DNA of 64,000 bases from Alentia gelatinosa (GCA_950022655.1 OX465581.1:104825125-104889124), one strand, 5' to 3'. Counted from the first letter of the stretch, positions 46,222 to 57,839 are shown. The notes: a model not told the origin generated them from the letters alone. Numbers and translations are program-made.

Positions 46222-47987
46222 ATGGCCGCGGGAGTAGCGGGAGCAGCTCAGCCAGATGAGCGCGAGTATTACCCGCGTATTGACCCCTTCTTGCGCTTCA
46301 GGGAAAAGAAGTTTGTGCAGCGATATCGACTGAGTTCCACCTGTATAGAGGATCTGGCAGAAGAATTTGCCACTTCGGGATTTTGTACCACCGGAGGATT
46401 GATGCGCGCAGGAGGGATCTCCATACGGGAACGGGTAAGCATAATTAAGTAGGTCACCAGTGTTTTTGTTGTGTTTGCACTGCCAATTAGCTATCACAAC
46501 TACTGCTACATGTATTACTTCTTCTTCTTTGGTACATGCCCTACTACTAGGATACACTCGTAATTACGCAATGTACGCACTTATGAATGTGCCCTATGCT
46601 TGTGTTACAGGTGGCGCTTGCGGTTCGCTACTTGGCTATGGGAGCGAGCCTCCGAGTAGTGGGTGACTTTCAGGGGGTACATGTATCTACCGTCTCCCGT
46701 GCACTGGACGAGTTCACAAAGTTCCTGTATTTCCACCAACAGGACTACGTCCAGTTCCCCTTTGATACGGCTTCGCAGATAAAGGCGGCCCAGGTATTCC
46801 GTTCTTTACACGGAAAGCCACGTGTTATAGGTGCGATAGACGGCACTCATATTGCCATACGTCTCCCCCACGACACCCCTGGATATGTGAACCGTAAGGG
46901 TTACTCCAGTATAAACGCAATGGTAGGGGCCATTCCTATTAGTGAAAAAAATTATTTCTGTGGATATGCCATGTGTTAATGCAATTATATAGATAATTTA
47001 TATCCTATAGTGAAACATTGCTCGTGATTAGAGTTGTTATTAATATATAGTTCTTATTAACTACCTAATAATTAAGTTGGAAAACTAATAATGCGTATAA
47101 ATGGTTTCATTAATTATTAAAGTTAGGTGGGACACTTTCGTCTTTCAGATAGTATGTGATGCCGAGGGGTACATAACGGCGGTAGATGCTTGTTGGCCGG
47201 GGGCAAGCAACGACGCCTACGTACTGAGAATGAACCCTCTTTCAAAGGACGGAGAAAACGGGCAGTTTGGTGACTTCCTTCTCCTAGGCGATTCTGGGTA
47301 GGTCTGAACTTCTATAGTAAATTCATCGCATTGTACGGAATTCTAAAAACATATTTTTATAGTAAGTTATCACTTTAGAACAATTTCCTAACACAATCGT
47401 TCTTTCATATTTTGCAGGTATCCCCTTCGCAACTACCTTCTCACTCCCATGCAAGACCCACGGAATGAGGCAGATCGCAGGTATAATGCCTGGCATAGGC
47501 GGACAAGATCGGTGGTGGAGAGGACTATAGGTGCACTCAAGCAGCATTTCAGGTAGGTTTACATTATTACACATTAAGCATAACTTGTAGTGAATGCTTT
47601 CTTTTGGGGACAAAGGTAAGTACTTCAGTGAACTACAGTAAATAAGTAATAAACTCCGGATGAAGCAAGCAGAAAGCAATCATATGTGGAAATTATTGTA
47701 ACTCCCCATTAATTTCTTTATTTCCCAGATGTTTATTTCCACAATGTTTATTTCCCAGATGCCTTGATGGAAGTGGTGGTGTTCTCCAGCATTCCCCGGA
47801 GAAATTTGTGCACATCATCGTCAGCTGCGTTTGCCTCCACAACTTGGCGGTGGCTGAAGGAACCCGGAATCGTTCGCTAGAGGAGGTGGAAGAAGAACAG
47901 TACGAGCAACCTCGTGTAGTACACCAGGCCGAACCAGCACAATATGGACACGTCTGTAGACAGTTCGTCGAACAGTGTTTCTCCTAG
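46222..47987 (+). CDS. HARBI1-type DDE nuclease (PIF/Harbinger transposase), 5 exons
   Basis: Exons 46222-46434, 46611-46922, 47149-47297, 47418-47552 and 47759-47987 join in frame with GT-AG borders (1038 bases, 345 aa, close to the usual ~350 of HARBI1). A helix-turn-helix lies at about 72-107 (LAVRYLAMGASLRVVGDF ... VSTVSRALDEF). The DDE_4 catalytic domain follows, with AIDGTH (Asp148), LLLGDSGYP (Asp223) and VVERTIGALKQ (Glu259). Flanking family words VCDAEGYIT, PGASNDA and CLHNLAV are also present. The triad is complete, so the enzyme should be able to cut and join DNA ends. It is the first gene from the left end, directly after the TTGCACAA array, and converges with the long Myb-like gene. 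AATAAA is at 48216-48221. The last intron has two acceptors 30 bases apart. Confidence 0.93.
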
Positions 47988-48180
47988 CAAAAAAACCTTC
48001 TTGTTTGTGTATATAGGTCATTTAAGATGGTGCTCCCTGCAGTTTTCAAAGTACTTTTTCCCACGTATGGACACGTCTGTAGACGGTTCGTAGAACAGTG
48101 TTTCTCCTATTAAAAAAGGCTTCTTTCTTGTGTATATAGTTAATTTAAGATGGTGCTCCCTGCAGTTTTCAAAGTACTTG
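47943..48180 (+). repeat. 123-base tandem duplication over the transposase stop codon
   Basis: TATGGACACGTCTGTAGAC starts at 47943 and again at 48066. The copies run through TTTCTCCTA, TATATAG and GGTGCTCCCTGCAGTTTTC to about 48057 and 48180. The first copy holds the last 15 codons and the stop of the nuclease. The second lies in the 3' untranslated region, where the TCG of the first copy is TAG. Confidence 0.9.
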
Positions 48181-48239
48181 TTGAAAGTTATTTGTTATCT
48201 GTTAATAATGATATTAATAAATATATTTGTCTTAACACA

Positions 48240-48512
48240 ATCTGGCGGTTTTACTGTTATTCTTTAATATTCTTTCACATCATTTCATAAATTACCATGT
48301 ACTGGAAGTTATCTTCTACAAGAACTGAAAGAGCTACTCTTCTAAAATAACTAATTAACTGAACTCTTACTCTGTACTTATCTAGAAAAACAACTGCAAG
48401 CGATTTACATGTAACATCGTTTATTATTGAAAAAACATAACTAATATAGCCTTGTCATCTGGTTATAAGAGTTGTGTTACAATAAGAAATCTTTGACAGG
48501 TTAGAGTTTCTC
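48240..48512. terminator. Convergent 3' ends: poly(A) signals of two genes
   Basis: AATAAA for the nuclease lies at 48216-48221 (plus). For the facing Myb-like gene, AATAAA on the minus strand reads from 48425 to 48420, about 90 bases past its stop. The roughly 200 bases between carry no frame. Confidence 0.6.
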
Positions 48513-51500
48513 CTAGGAGTAAATTTTTGGTTTTGGCTTTCGGGCCGAACGGCGGGGTGTCACCACTTCGGATTCTGCACCGCTTTGTGAGGGAGTGCCT
48601 TCAGTCTCAGGGAGGTATTCATTCTCGTCCTCGTACTCGTCCTCGTCCTCTTCCTCATGCTGCTCTTCCTTGTCTTCCCCATTAACTTCAAGGAGTGTTG
48701 TCACCGACGAAGCCTCATGGGCCATTTCCTTTGCACGTGCGAGGGAGACCTCCATGGTTTCGGCGTGCACGTCCACCGTTGTGTGATCGTTTTCTCCTGG
48801 TGTTGGAACTGTGGGTAAAATGATACGGAAATGCTTAGCAATATATAAAGATAAGCAAATAATTACAAAGAGGAAAGAGCGTAAGTAGGTAGGAAACCTT
48901 GATAAGAATACCTCATATAGAATAGATTATATATTAACTGCTACTTTGGTAAACTCTAGACATTCCACTTTTCCCGTACAGCCATAGTTGCACTCTGCCT
49001 ATTTTGGATTCTTACCTACGAGTTGGGCCACCTTGTACTTTCCAACCATCACAGGAACACTTCCGGCGTCTTTGCCCCTGGGCGTGTTCTTTTTCTTGTG
49101 AGGGGTTGTAACACCTGTAATATGTTGAAATCAATATTATTAGCTACCGCCAAATAAGAACGCGGGATCTCAGGTTTGGTAACTGCATTTTCAATTGACC
49201 AGATGCTTATGTGTATATCTTAAGAAAGGCCTGGGGGGGGGGTGTAGGAGATGGAAGGGGCTTCTACTTAAATCCTACGCTATTCTCCACATTACGCACC
49301 TTTCTTTGGGGTGTTTCTCTTAGTTGATTTTCTACCTTCAACCCGCTTCACACCTAAAGAAAACGATTACAACAATTACAAGGCATATTAAACTACGGGG
49401 TAAAATGTTGCTCAATAAGTATGAAATAAAATGTTTCAATGTTCATGAGGTACCTATTCTAATTTAAGATGATATATTTTTTTAAATAATCCTAGTACGA
49501 ATGCAGGCTGTACCACTCTTTGTGCGAAGGCTCCCTTCCTATCGATCAGTATTTCCTAAATACGAAATGCAAATTTTATCATTAACATACAATTCTAGAT
49601 TATTTCTCCAGTGGAAGCCAAATAGAAGTGGACACGTACGCTCACCAATGTCTGGCATGGCCAGCACCGAAACCACATTGCCCAATGCTACGGCCACCTT
49701 CTGCATACCGTCCGAGAAAGTTTCAAGACAATCCAGTCTACGCCCTACATGCTTCACACTGGCCTTTATTCCCGATAGTTCGTCGCGTATGCCCCGTAGG
49801 AGATCCAGCAACTCCTCTGAAGGGGGGGCTGGAAACAAATTCACCCGCCTACGAGCGCTTATTTCCTCCGCAGGAGAGGCATCTACCTTGGTCTTGCTCG
49901 TACCGGGACGTACAGAAGTTGTTGGGCGCTTTCGTACTAGGGCCTGCTTTTTCATCTTCCGCGGGGGTGGTGTAGGTGATTTGGGGGTCGAATGGTCGGG
50001 CAGATCCGAATCAGACTGGTAAGGAGGTGATACTTTCTTCTGTGCACGTTCCCTCGCGCGCCTAAGTATGCCACACGGAGGACTTGGGAGCAGAGAGGGG
50101 GAGTACTGTGTGGCTTCTTCTTCCAGATGGTCTTCATCATCATCTATTACCACCGGGTCCTCTTCCTCCTCCTGTTCTTCTTCTTCCGCACAGTCAGACT
50201 CGGAGGTACTTTTTCTCCGATTACGCTTGCCCTCCTTTGCGGGCGGTGGAGTCCAGTGTAGTTCCCCCTCGCGAGGCCTGACGTGCATACGGGCGAATTC
50301 ACCCCTGTCGATTCTTCTAGGTGGGGCGGCCACTGTACCAGGGATGCCTGTTAATGTGTAGAGAGAGTTCAGTTGAATGCTATTCAATTGTTCATATGTG
50401 TAAGTGGGTATATGTATTGGTACATATATATATCTAGCTAATCACAGACACCTATGTCTTTTTTTAAATACAACTGATGTTAGATTTGGTTTCTTTATTT
50501 TTCCAATAAAAGATGAGTTCTTTTTAATATTTACCAAGGACCGCACTTTCTCCAGCATAGTCGAGAGCTAGCTTCTGAGCATCGGAAAGTTGCTCCTTCT
50601 CCCCAACGCAGCCAGCACCCGTTTTCCCATATTTGTCCACCAAGTTGGATAGCTGTATGGATTACAAATATACAACATTTAAAAGACTGACTAAGATGTA
50701 TGCAACCACAAATTATTACGCAAGAAGTTATCCTTACTATTAAAAAAGAAACCCTTGCTGGGAAATGTTAATACTGGTTGACGGAATACTGAATATCTGA
50801 TCTATCAATTGTTTTCAATACACTTTTGCAAAGGTATACAACTGTAATAGCTGTCTCTAACTCATTAGAATTAGTTTCTTAGTTTTTGATAAGACATTGG
50901 AAATGCACTCACCTTCAACTTGGACTCGGAGACAAAATGTTGGATCTTGCGTCGGCACTCATCCGCTGTGCGGTCGTACCTTGAAACTGAGTTGACGTAC
51001 ACTGGAAATGAAAAGTGACATATATTATTAACATTCTCAGAGATTGCACGTTTTTCTATGGAATGAATTATGATTTAAATTTCTCTGATAGGTATCCAAT
51101 ACTTAATAGAATCTATATATTTATATTTATTGGTACAAACTGGGTTCTATAATTAATAAGTAGGTGTACGCTAGGGATATAACATTAATTTCAATGCGTC
51201 TTACTCACATGCGACATCGTCCCAAGCATCGGCCTTCTCGTCCCTCCCGCCGGCAGTTCCACGGAAGTGACCCCGCAACACTTTCTTGTGCTGGTGGCAT
51301 ACCTGAGCTAGGGCCAACACCTCCGCCTCCAACCAGGAAGGTCTCCTTCCCGGACGAGGTCTCGCAGTAGCAGCTTTTTGGGTTTCTTCCCCACGCCGGC
51401 GCACAGTTGCCCCATACCTATTTTTCCTGGAACCATCAAAGATGGGGGAAGTAGAAATTTTACATTTGCGCTGACGGGAATCCGCCCGTTCTTTTGTGCG

Positions 51501-51680
51501 GGGTTTTAAGTTTGTTTTCTCCTCTCTCTTCGAATAATGAGATGCCTTGGGTATCGGCGACAACGAAGGTGAGCGCGGATGTCGGTAGCTCAGCAGCTTC
51601 TTATGGTGCCCATCCTTCTCGCGCCTTGCGTGCGACAGCACCCTCTCTCCCACACGTTTCTTGGTTTTGGGGGAAGGCAT
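48513..51680 (-). CDS. Long acidic Myb/SANT-like protein, 7 exons
   Basis: Minus-strand exons 51680-51209, 51001-50913, 50652-50535, 50347-49646, 49353-49300, 49114-49016 and 48808-48513 join in frame at GT-AG sites (1830 bases, 609 aa, no stop). A basic Ser/Lys-rich N-terminus (1-110) precedes a trihelix/Myb-SANT-like domain (about 112-188). That domain shows GRRPSWLEAEVLALAQV, DAWDDVA and YDRTADECRRKIQHF. A very acidic stretch follows (about 277-305). A leucine-rich helical part with ELLDLLRGIRDELSGIKA and RRLDCLETF is next, then a Lys-rich segment and a second acidic tail near the C-terminus. Myb-like partners of Harbinger nucleases (NAIF1 is the vertebrate example) bind DNA and carry the nuclease into the nucleus; that role is inferred here. 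A 5' non-coding exon probably ends at 52286. Confidence 0.88.
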
Positions 51681-53465
51681 TCTTTTCTACAGTACTGATG
51701 AAACGTGGTAAATTCTGCAATACAAAATTTAGACAGTGTCTTAGTTAAGAAGTGATATGTGCAATTCAAAATATTTCCATTGCGACAGTGCACCCACAAT
51801 TTCAAATGCACTCATTTATATATTTTGTATATGCGTTATAACAAAAATTTCACAAACTGTCCGAGAAAGACTGATTTTTAAACGTTGTATATCTTTAGGG
51901 AGAACGGCACTCCAAAGAATGGTTCACATTAACAATTCTTGTTCACAGTACACGTGATAGGTCTATTTACAGGTCCTAATGGGTTTGATAACTTTGTTTC
52001 TTATTTGTATAAAAGTACTGAGAAGTATGGGTAAGTTAGAGTAGCACTCTCTACAATTCTTAAAATGTAAGACATTTAGTTAGCAGGTACGACACGTTCG
52101 TAGGTGTGAAAAATTAACACTATCGCGTGGTGCGTACACTTTCGCAGGGTATCTAGCCCTGAACAAAAACATTCCTCTTTACGTTGTGTCTACTCAGAAT
52201 AAAATTGCATGGTACTGGATACAAACGTTATACCCCACGGTAGCTTAAAGCCACCCTAATTGTACTACGAGGAACTGCGACTTACCTGTGTGCGAAGTTT
52301 GTCTACGTTGGTATGAAGGAGTAAGCGGCAGTGGTTTCCTTTGTTCGGGGCGGATGTACGCTGGTACCAGTCAATGCGTATGTCATACTATGTGTCTACG
52401 GCTACCAGCTAAGGCATCTCTGGAATTTCCTGGTAATATCGTCCACGCGGAATGAAAGCATCGTCACGTGTAAGTATCATGTTATGGTCTCAATTCAATT
52501 CATACCTTATAATAAGTACTAGTTTTTTCGTAGGAGATAATGTTGAATTCGTTAGTTTATCTTCCTTCGCGGGTTTTATGTCTATACAGTCTGTAGTATG
52601 TGCAGTGGTATCATTTGCAATTGTCAATTTACTATAGCGAGTGAATGTCACATAGAAACCACAAGCGGTAGGAGAAGACTATTCATAAGATTAACTTCCC
52701 ACGTTACTACTAGGTGTACATTTAGGGAATAAAGTATTATTTGACATAATGCACTTACAGACATAAGTCATGATTCCAAAGGGGCAAGTTATAATGCTAA
52801 CATATGATTGAGAGAATGTCACTCCCGGGAGAGACTGTTTACACTATTAGTTCCCCCGTGAAGTGGAAGGTGGCGGCACCATGCCAAATGTGGGAAAGTC
52901 ACTGTGTATTATAGTAGATCACATAAGAGTCGATTTGAGTTTGCCTACGATTAGAAGTCATATGGTATTTATAGTGGAGACATTCGTAGTACCAAACTGT
53001 ATTGAAGAAAACGCCCTCTGTAATACATATTAGTTTACTCCCAACAACAGGGTTTGACTACAGTCGGGGGCGTGGCACTACGAAACTACTTCGAAAATTT
53101 TTCTATTAGAAGCTTTTACCTATTAAGTAGGAATCACCAATTCCTTGCAGAAAAGAGTCACTTTAATTGCGCACAGCGTTCATAACTTGACGAAGTAAGA
53201 AAAACTAATAAAAAAAATTACCCCATGATCAGGTTTATTTGCACGTTCATTTGCACACGGCACGCAAGCAACTGGGAAAGAACAAATGATACCAATAAAA
53301 AAATTACCCCGTAATCAGGTTCATTTGCACGGTCATTTGCACACGGCACGTAAGCAACTTATACTTATACGTAAGCACTTTGGAAAGAACATCATTCACG
53401 TGCTGCACACCGGTGAGAGAGGACGCTTTTACAGACTTGACTTTCCCAGTGTCGAAATAGCGAAA
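51681..53465. promoter_or_regulatory. Shared intergenic region of two divergent Myb-like genes
   Basis: About 1.8 kb separates the two ATGs. On the minus side CACAG/GTAAGTCG has its donor GT at 52285-52284, and an acceptor CATCAG lies just before ATG 51680. Together they suggest a spliced 5' untranslated exon. On the plus side there is an 86-base tandem duplication just upstream of the short gene. No coding frame was recognised between. Confidence 0.5.
53204..53359. repeat. 86-base tandem duplication upstream of the short Myb-like gene
   Basis: CTAATAAAAAAAATTACCCC...CACGCAAGCAACT (53204-53273) recurs as CCAATAAAAAAATTACCCC...CACGTAAGCAACT (53290-53359). Shared words include CATTTGCACACGGCACG. 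Two copies of the same potential control sites result. Confidence 0.85.
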
Positions 53466-56069
53466 ATGTCTTCGGATTCTTACACGGTAGGGTATATTTA
53501 ACCTTTCACAAGTAATTATAGGTTACTCAGAGGTTCGTAGGAATCTTGTTAACTAATAATTGAGTACTATTCAAAAAAGATGGGGAATTACTGCCGGTGC
53601 AAATTTGGTGTTTCGATCCTGTCGCTCGTGCTTAACACCGACCCGCAACAAAACGCGCTAACCAACTTCTACGAATAATGCAAGACACACCACTATCTTC
53701 ACCTTTCCCATACATATATTCAATGTACGCAATTTATTTAACAGGACTCATCATCTTCGGATGAGGGGCCGGGCTCGGAGAAACGCGCACGGAGACCCAC
53801 ATGGACCACTACGGAAGTCGCGGAACTGGTGCGAGCGTGCCTCAACTTGAAAAGCAAGCTACGTAACAAGTCCCTGATTGTCCCCGAGAAAGAGGCAAGC
53901 TGGGGAAATGTGGCAGGTGGGTAATATTTGTGTATTACTGGTGCATGTTTCTTAGGAACTGCGCCCGCGGAACGGTGGAAAATTTAAAATGACAGTAAGG
54001 AAGACACGCGCTTTTAGAAAATCAGTACTGGGAGGTTATGCGGAATTATAACGCTAGACAGGGAGTAAATCTCACAGGAAAGATTGCAACTTTCAAACAG
54101 AATATGCTGATGATAGGTATTATGAAAAAACGTACTTACTGAGACTGTACGGTTAACCGTTCGAGCTCATTTGCTGGAAAGTCGTTTAAAATGCCTTTCT
54201 ATTATTATCATATTAACATTTAATATTGCAGACGAGGTGAACTACATATCTGAATACTCACGCACAGGGGAGGAGTGCAAAAGAAAATTCAAGCACTTCC
54301 TGTCTGAAAATCGCTCTAAGGTATGTGCATTCAAAACCCTAATAAAGACACACAACACCACTGTAACTGTAGGGAGAGATAATATCAGCTGAATTAGGTG
54401 TGGATAACCTAACTGGGTAAAGTATATTCTTAGATTTTCCAACTTTTTTACAATAGCGCTACTACTTCCTGCGAACAACAAGATGGGATATATATATTAG
54501 CTACCCGCTCCACTTCATAGCCAGCATGCCTAGCTAGTGACACGGAGAGGGACGCATATGAACGTTTATAGGCATAGCAAATTGAAATAGTTATGAAGGG
54601 GCTTACAAATACGGCGACTGCTTTTCAAATGGTTATAAGAAAACCATGTTATCTTTCCAGAGTAAGATAAAATATGAAAGATATGTGTGCTTGTTCTCAC
54701 TACCTTTTCACTGTCTTGTTTGAAGTGGTTTGACTATCACCTCGTTCATAGTGCTGTGCACTCAAAACTCGATGGCGAACGATGTCACAGACAAATGACT
54801 CATCTCATTCTTTCTTAGTAACATGTAGTATTGTACTTTATAAATTCACAGTATGAGAAATGGCGGAAGGGCGCAACTCCCGGAAAACTACGTATGGCTG
54901 CCGCGGGACGATTGGTATTAAAGTTCCTTGATATCGATGCCAGCATGGGTGAGCATTAAATTTGTATTTAAAGATGGGAAAGAACCGAATCACTGGCAGA
55001 AATCAGTCAACTTAAACTAGTATGTTGGAAAAAGATATAGAATAGCTCACTCAACTGTAAGATGAATAGTGGCACTTCAGTAGAGAAGTCACAAGATATC
55101 AACTTCGTTATCTTTTAAGGAAAAAACAATATTCGAACTATTTAATATTAAATCATCCCTCACTCAGGAGAAACACCTTTTGAATATTTACAGAGCCATT
55201 GATTTCTAAACCTAAATATTAAAGGCACCAGTGCTTGGTTATGCGCCTGCATAATCAATGATCTTTCACTATTGACGGAAAGAAAATTTACATTGGAAAT
55301 TTCACAGGGGCAAAGATAGAAGAGGCAGCCACACCCACAGCGAAGCATACCCATGGACCCTCGGAACTACGCGATACGACAATACTGCGGGAACTTCTAC
55401 AGTGTGCACGAAACATAGAGGAGGGGATGAAAGAAAACAACGCTCGTAAGTATTAGTAACATTTAGAAAATCTGCCTAATTTTTATTTCTCATTATATAA
55501 TCTAGATAGATACGATGGAAATCTTACCTACATATAGCAACTTATTATATGGCTACGTTTTCTTATTATGTACAACTGCCCCGGGGTATGATTTAGTATT
55601 TATATTGACATTGCATTACATCTATGTGGGATGTGGTTTGTGCTGAAGCTCTTTTATTTTAGACGGATATCATAAAATGGTTCACAGATGCAAGAGATAT
55701 TATCCATTTCTAAAATATACCCACTGCTGGGAAGAGAAATTACATGTAAATACAGCCTACTTTTAAATGTACTTTCGTTTTGCAGTATTAGGACGTATAT
55801 TGGAGTGTTGCCGCCAAGGGGAAGTTGCGGAGAGTAAAGAGGAGGAGGAGGAATATGAGCTGCACCTTCCTTGGGATGACCCCACGCCCTCCACCTCTAC
55901 AGGAAAGACGAGAGAAAAGGACGAATCGTATAACACGAGTGTAACAGCTGACACGTCCCCGGATGTATCACTCCTTAGCGAAAAAAAAAAGAGAAAAAAA
56001 AAAAAGGAAAAAGGAAAAGAAGTCACGATCACGATGAAGATGCCTAGCTTGGGGACGCTATCTTCATAG
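53466..56069 (+). CDS. Short Myb/SANT-like protein, 6 exons
   Basis: Exons 53466-53486, 53745-53916, 54232-54320, 54852-54948, 55308-55445 and 55786-56069 join in frame (801 bases, 266 aa) with GT-AG borders. The ATG at 53466 (MSSDSYT) is preferred; an in-frame ATG at 53286 would need the duplicated leader to be coding. The Myb/SANT-like domain spans about 19-94: RRPTWTTTEVAELVRACLNL, ASWGNVA and YSRTGEECKRKFKHF. A helical part follows with LRELLQCARNIEEGM and LLGRILECCRQ, then an acidic patch. The Lys-rich signal KKKRKKKKEKGK lies near the C-terminus and suggests nuclear entry. The 89-base third exon has the same length and phase as exon 2 of the long minus-strand gene, and the domain aligns with it, so the two are paralogues. 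AATAAA is at 56874-56879. Confidence 0.87.
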
Positions 56070-56217
56070 CAAGGAAATAATGACAATCTGTGTAAAAATC
56101 TTTCTGGAAGAGTAGTTTTTTTAAAGACGTGACAATCTAAAGGAAAGAAAGAAAGAACTCCAATGAGTGGAAGATTTATGTATATTTGTGATTCATTAAG
56201 TTATATTTCCTTTTAAA

Positions 56218-56545
56218 GAATAATGTTAATTTGTAATATACGTTTTGAAATGATTATTTAAAGAACAATGTTAATTTGTAATATACGTTTTGAAATCAAT
56301 CTTTTGTGGATTTTCACTGAAGTATGGTGTTATCCGGTGTGTGGGCCTTATCACGTGTTTTATTATTATTGGGTTATGTCGAGTTACATAGATATATATA
56401 AGGTTACGTTGCCTTTTAATAATCATTTGCAAAGGAATCTTTTGGGAAGGTCACTTCAGTATGGTGTGTAGGCGTTATGATGTGTTTTATTATTATTGGG
56501 TTTTTCCTCATACATAAATACATATATAGTTACGTTTCCTTGTAA
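56218..56545 (+). repeat. Duplications in the 3' untranslated region of the short Myb-like gene
   Basis: GTTAATTTGTAATATACGTTTTGAAAT occurs at about 56224 and 56270. GTGTTTTATTATTATTGGGTT...TAGTTACGTT occurs at about 56356 and 56480. These are local tandem copies similar in style to the duplication at 47943, with no coding role. Confidence 0.7.
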
Positions 56546-57264
56546 AGAACGAGGGATGTCAGTTTTCCTTGTTTCCGCGGAATTCGTTGTTTTAATTTTT
56601 GTAATACGAAATCTGTTTTCTTGTGTAAAATTAACATTACTAAAAATTACTCTTAGATTCCCGAATTAACCTTCCTACAAACCCATGTTCCGTTGTGATA
56701 ATGTTATTTGTATCTCATTATATTTCAGGTCTTTTTGATGTATATATGATTTTAATTTCTAACCATGTATTGCCGGGAAAAATATTTCCTGAAAGAACGC
56801 TACCTGATTATTTAATATTCGAAATTAATGTTTTCATTATTTACACTTGAGTTCGCAAATGTATATAGCAAGAAATAAAGAGAAGTGAACCACATTACCA
56901 CAATCCAGTTGTTTATTCAACTTAAAAATAATTAAAAATATTACATAGTTACTGAAAAGAATAACAGCAGAAGCAAGTACATTACTTAATAAGAACTTAT
57001 AATTATACTCGCAATAACGGAAACTATATAAATATGCAAATAGAATATAATAAATAGCTGTGAGTCAATACTAAGCATAGACGCTCACACGAAATGGAAT
57101 TGAAGTACGAGAGGAAGATAACTTTGGAAAAGAACTTTTTACTCTGCCTTCGTGCTGGGCGATAATACAGTAGAATACACTATCATTAGGAAAAAAGCTT
57201 TGTTACTATGAAATAAGTGCACAGACACAAAATATCAGTTGGGTGTGGGTTATTATGAGGATAA

Positions 57265-57368
57265 AGTGCAACGTTTTGGAAGTGGCCACGTAAGGATTCA
57301 CGTAAGCCACCTAACTTTTCACGTACGTAAGGCCTACTTTGGGACGTTGGTTCTGCAACACCTCCCAG
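57265..57368 (-). repeat. Right end of the Harbinger-type element
   Basis: Read on the minus strand it runs CTGGGAGGTGTTGCAGAACC, TTACGTACGTG (about 57331-57321), GGTGGCTTACGTGAATCC, TTACGTGG and TTGCACTTTATCC (from 57272). The order TTGCA(C/G)AACC, then ACGT words, then TTGCAC mirrors the left end, with more decay. Confidence 0.55.
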
Positions 57369-57619
57369 ATTAATAATCAAGATACAGATGTTTGGGAGGT
57401 TCTGAATGTCTTTATTACACCTCTTTTACTGTCTATTACTGTTATAACTTACTGTGTTGTATTGTCCTATGCTTAGATTTAGCAACCAACGCTAGTTAAA
57501 TCAGTAAGATTGTTTTTTATACTAGGGAAAATTGTACTATTACATTACATAAAAATAATTCTTTATACTTAAAAACAAGAGAAACGTGGCGATCACACTT
57601 TGAGTACATGGTACTCTAT

Positions 57620-57835
57620 TTAGGAGGAGACCTCATCAAGCCCACGATATGATAAGATAAGATTTAGACTTACGGGGGATTTAGGCTTAAGGGGGCATAG
57701 TCTTTGGAACACCCATCGGTCGACAGAAATGTCCCCCTTGCAATACTGAAAAAAATGTCCCCCCCCCCCCCCCCCGTGGAATGCCAAAAAAGGTCCCCCC
57801 CCCCCCCCCCCCATAGGAATAGGGTTAAAGCACAG
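57620..57835 (-). repeat. G-run fragment related to the 25.8-26.8 kb block
   Basis: On the minus strand: CTATTCCTATGGGG..., ACCTTTTTTGGCATTCCACGGGG..., ACATTTTTTTCAGTATTGC and AAGGGGGACATTTCTG. Alternation of G runs with CAGTATT / TATTCC / ACCTTTTT words matches the larger block. The C runs are 15-18 bases long on the plus strand. Confidence 0.5.
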
Positions 57836-57839
57836 GGGA

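Larger units (their letters stand above)
45737..57368 (+). mobile_element. PIF/Harbinger-type DNA transposon with three genes
   Basis: An 11.6-kb unit inferred from its gene content and ends. The left end CAGGGGCCCCTTGCACAACC and the inverted right end CTGGGAGGTGTTGCAGAACC agree at 13 of 20 positions. Both are followed by ACGTACGT-type words and further TTGCAC units. Inside lie a HARBI1-type nuclease (+), a long Myb/SANT-like gene (-) and a short Myb/SANT-like gene (+), all readable as intact multi-exon genes. Elements of this superfamily move by a DDE nuclease that needs a Myb-like DNA-binding partner. No 3-bp TWA target duplication could be confirmed at these ends, so the boundaries, and whether the three genes really form one unit, remain inference. 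Confidence 0.68.

Noticed and set aside
47717..47758. Using the upstream acceptor 47729 as the main transposase form
   Set aside because: It inserts ten residues before the family-typical RCLDG segment; the downstream acceptor gives the expected protein, so the upstream one was kept only as an alternative.
48595..50361. Plus-strand frames rich in poly-Ser (48595-48786 and 50068-50361)
   Set aside because: They are antisense shadows of the Glu/Asp-rich tracts of the minus-strand Myb-like gene.
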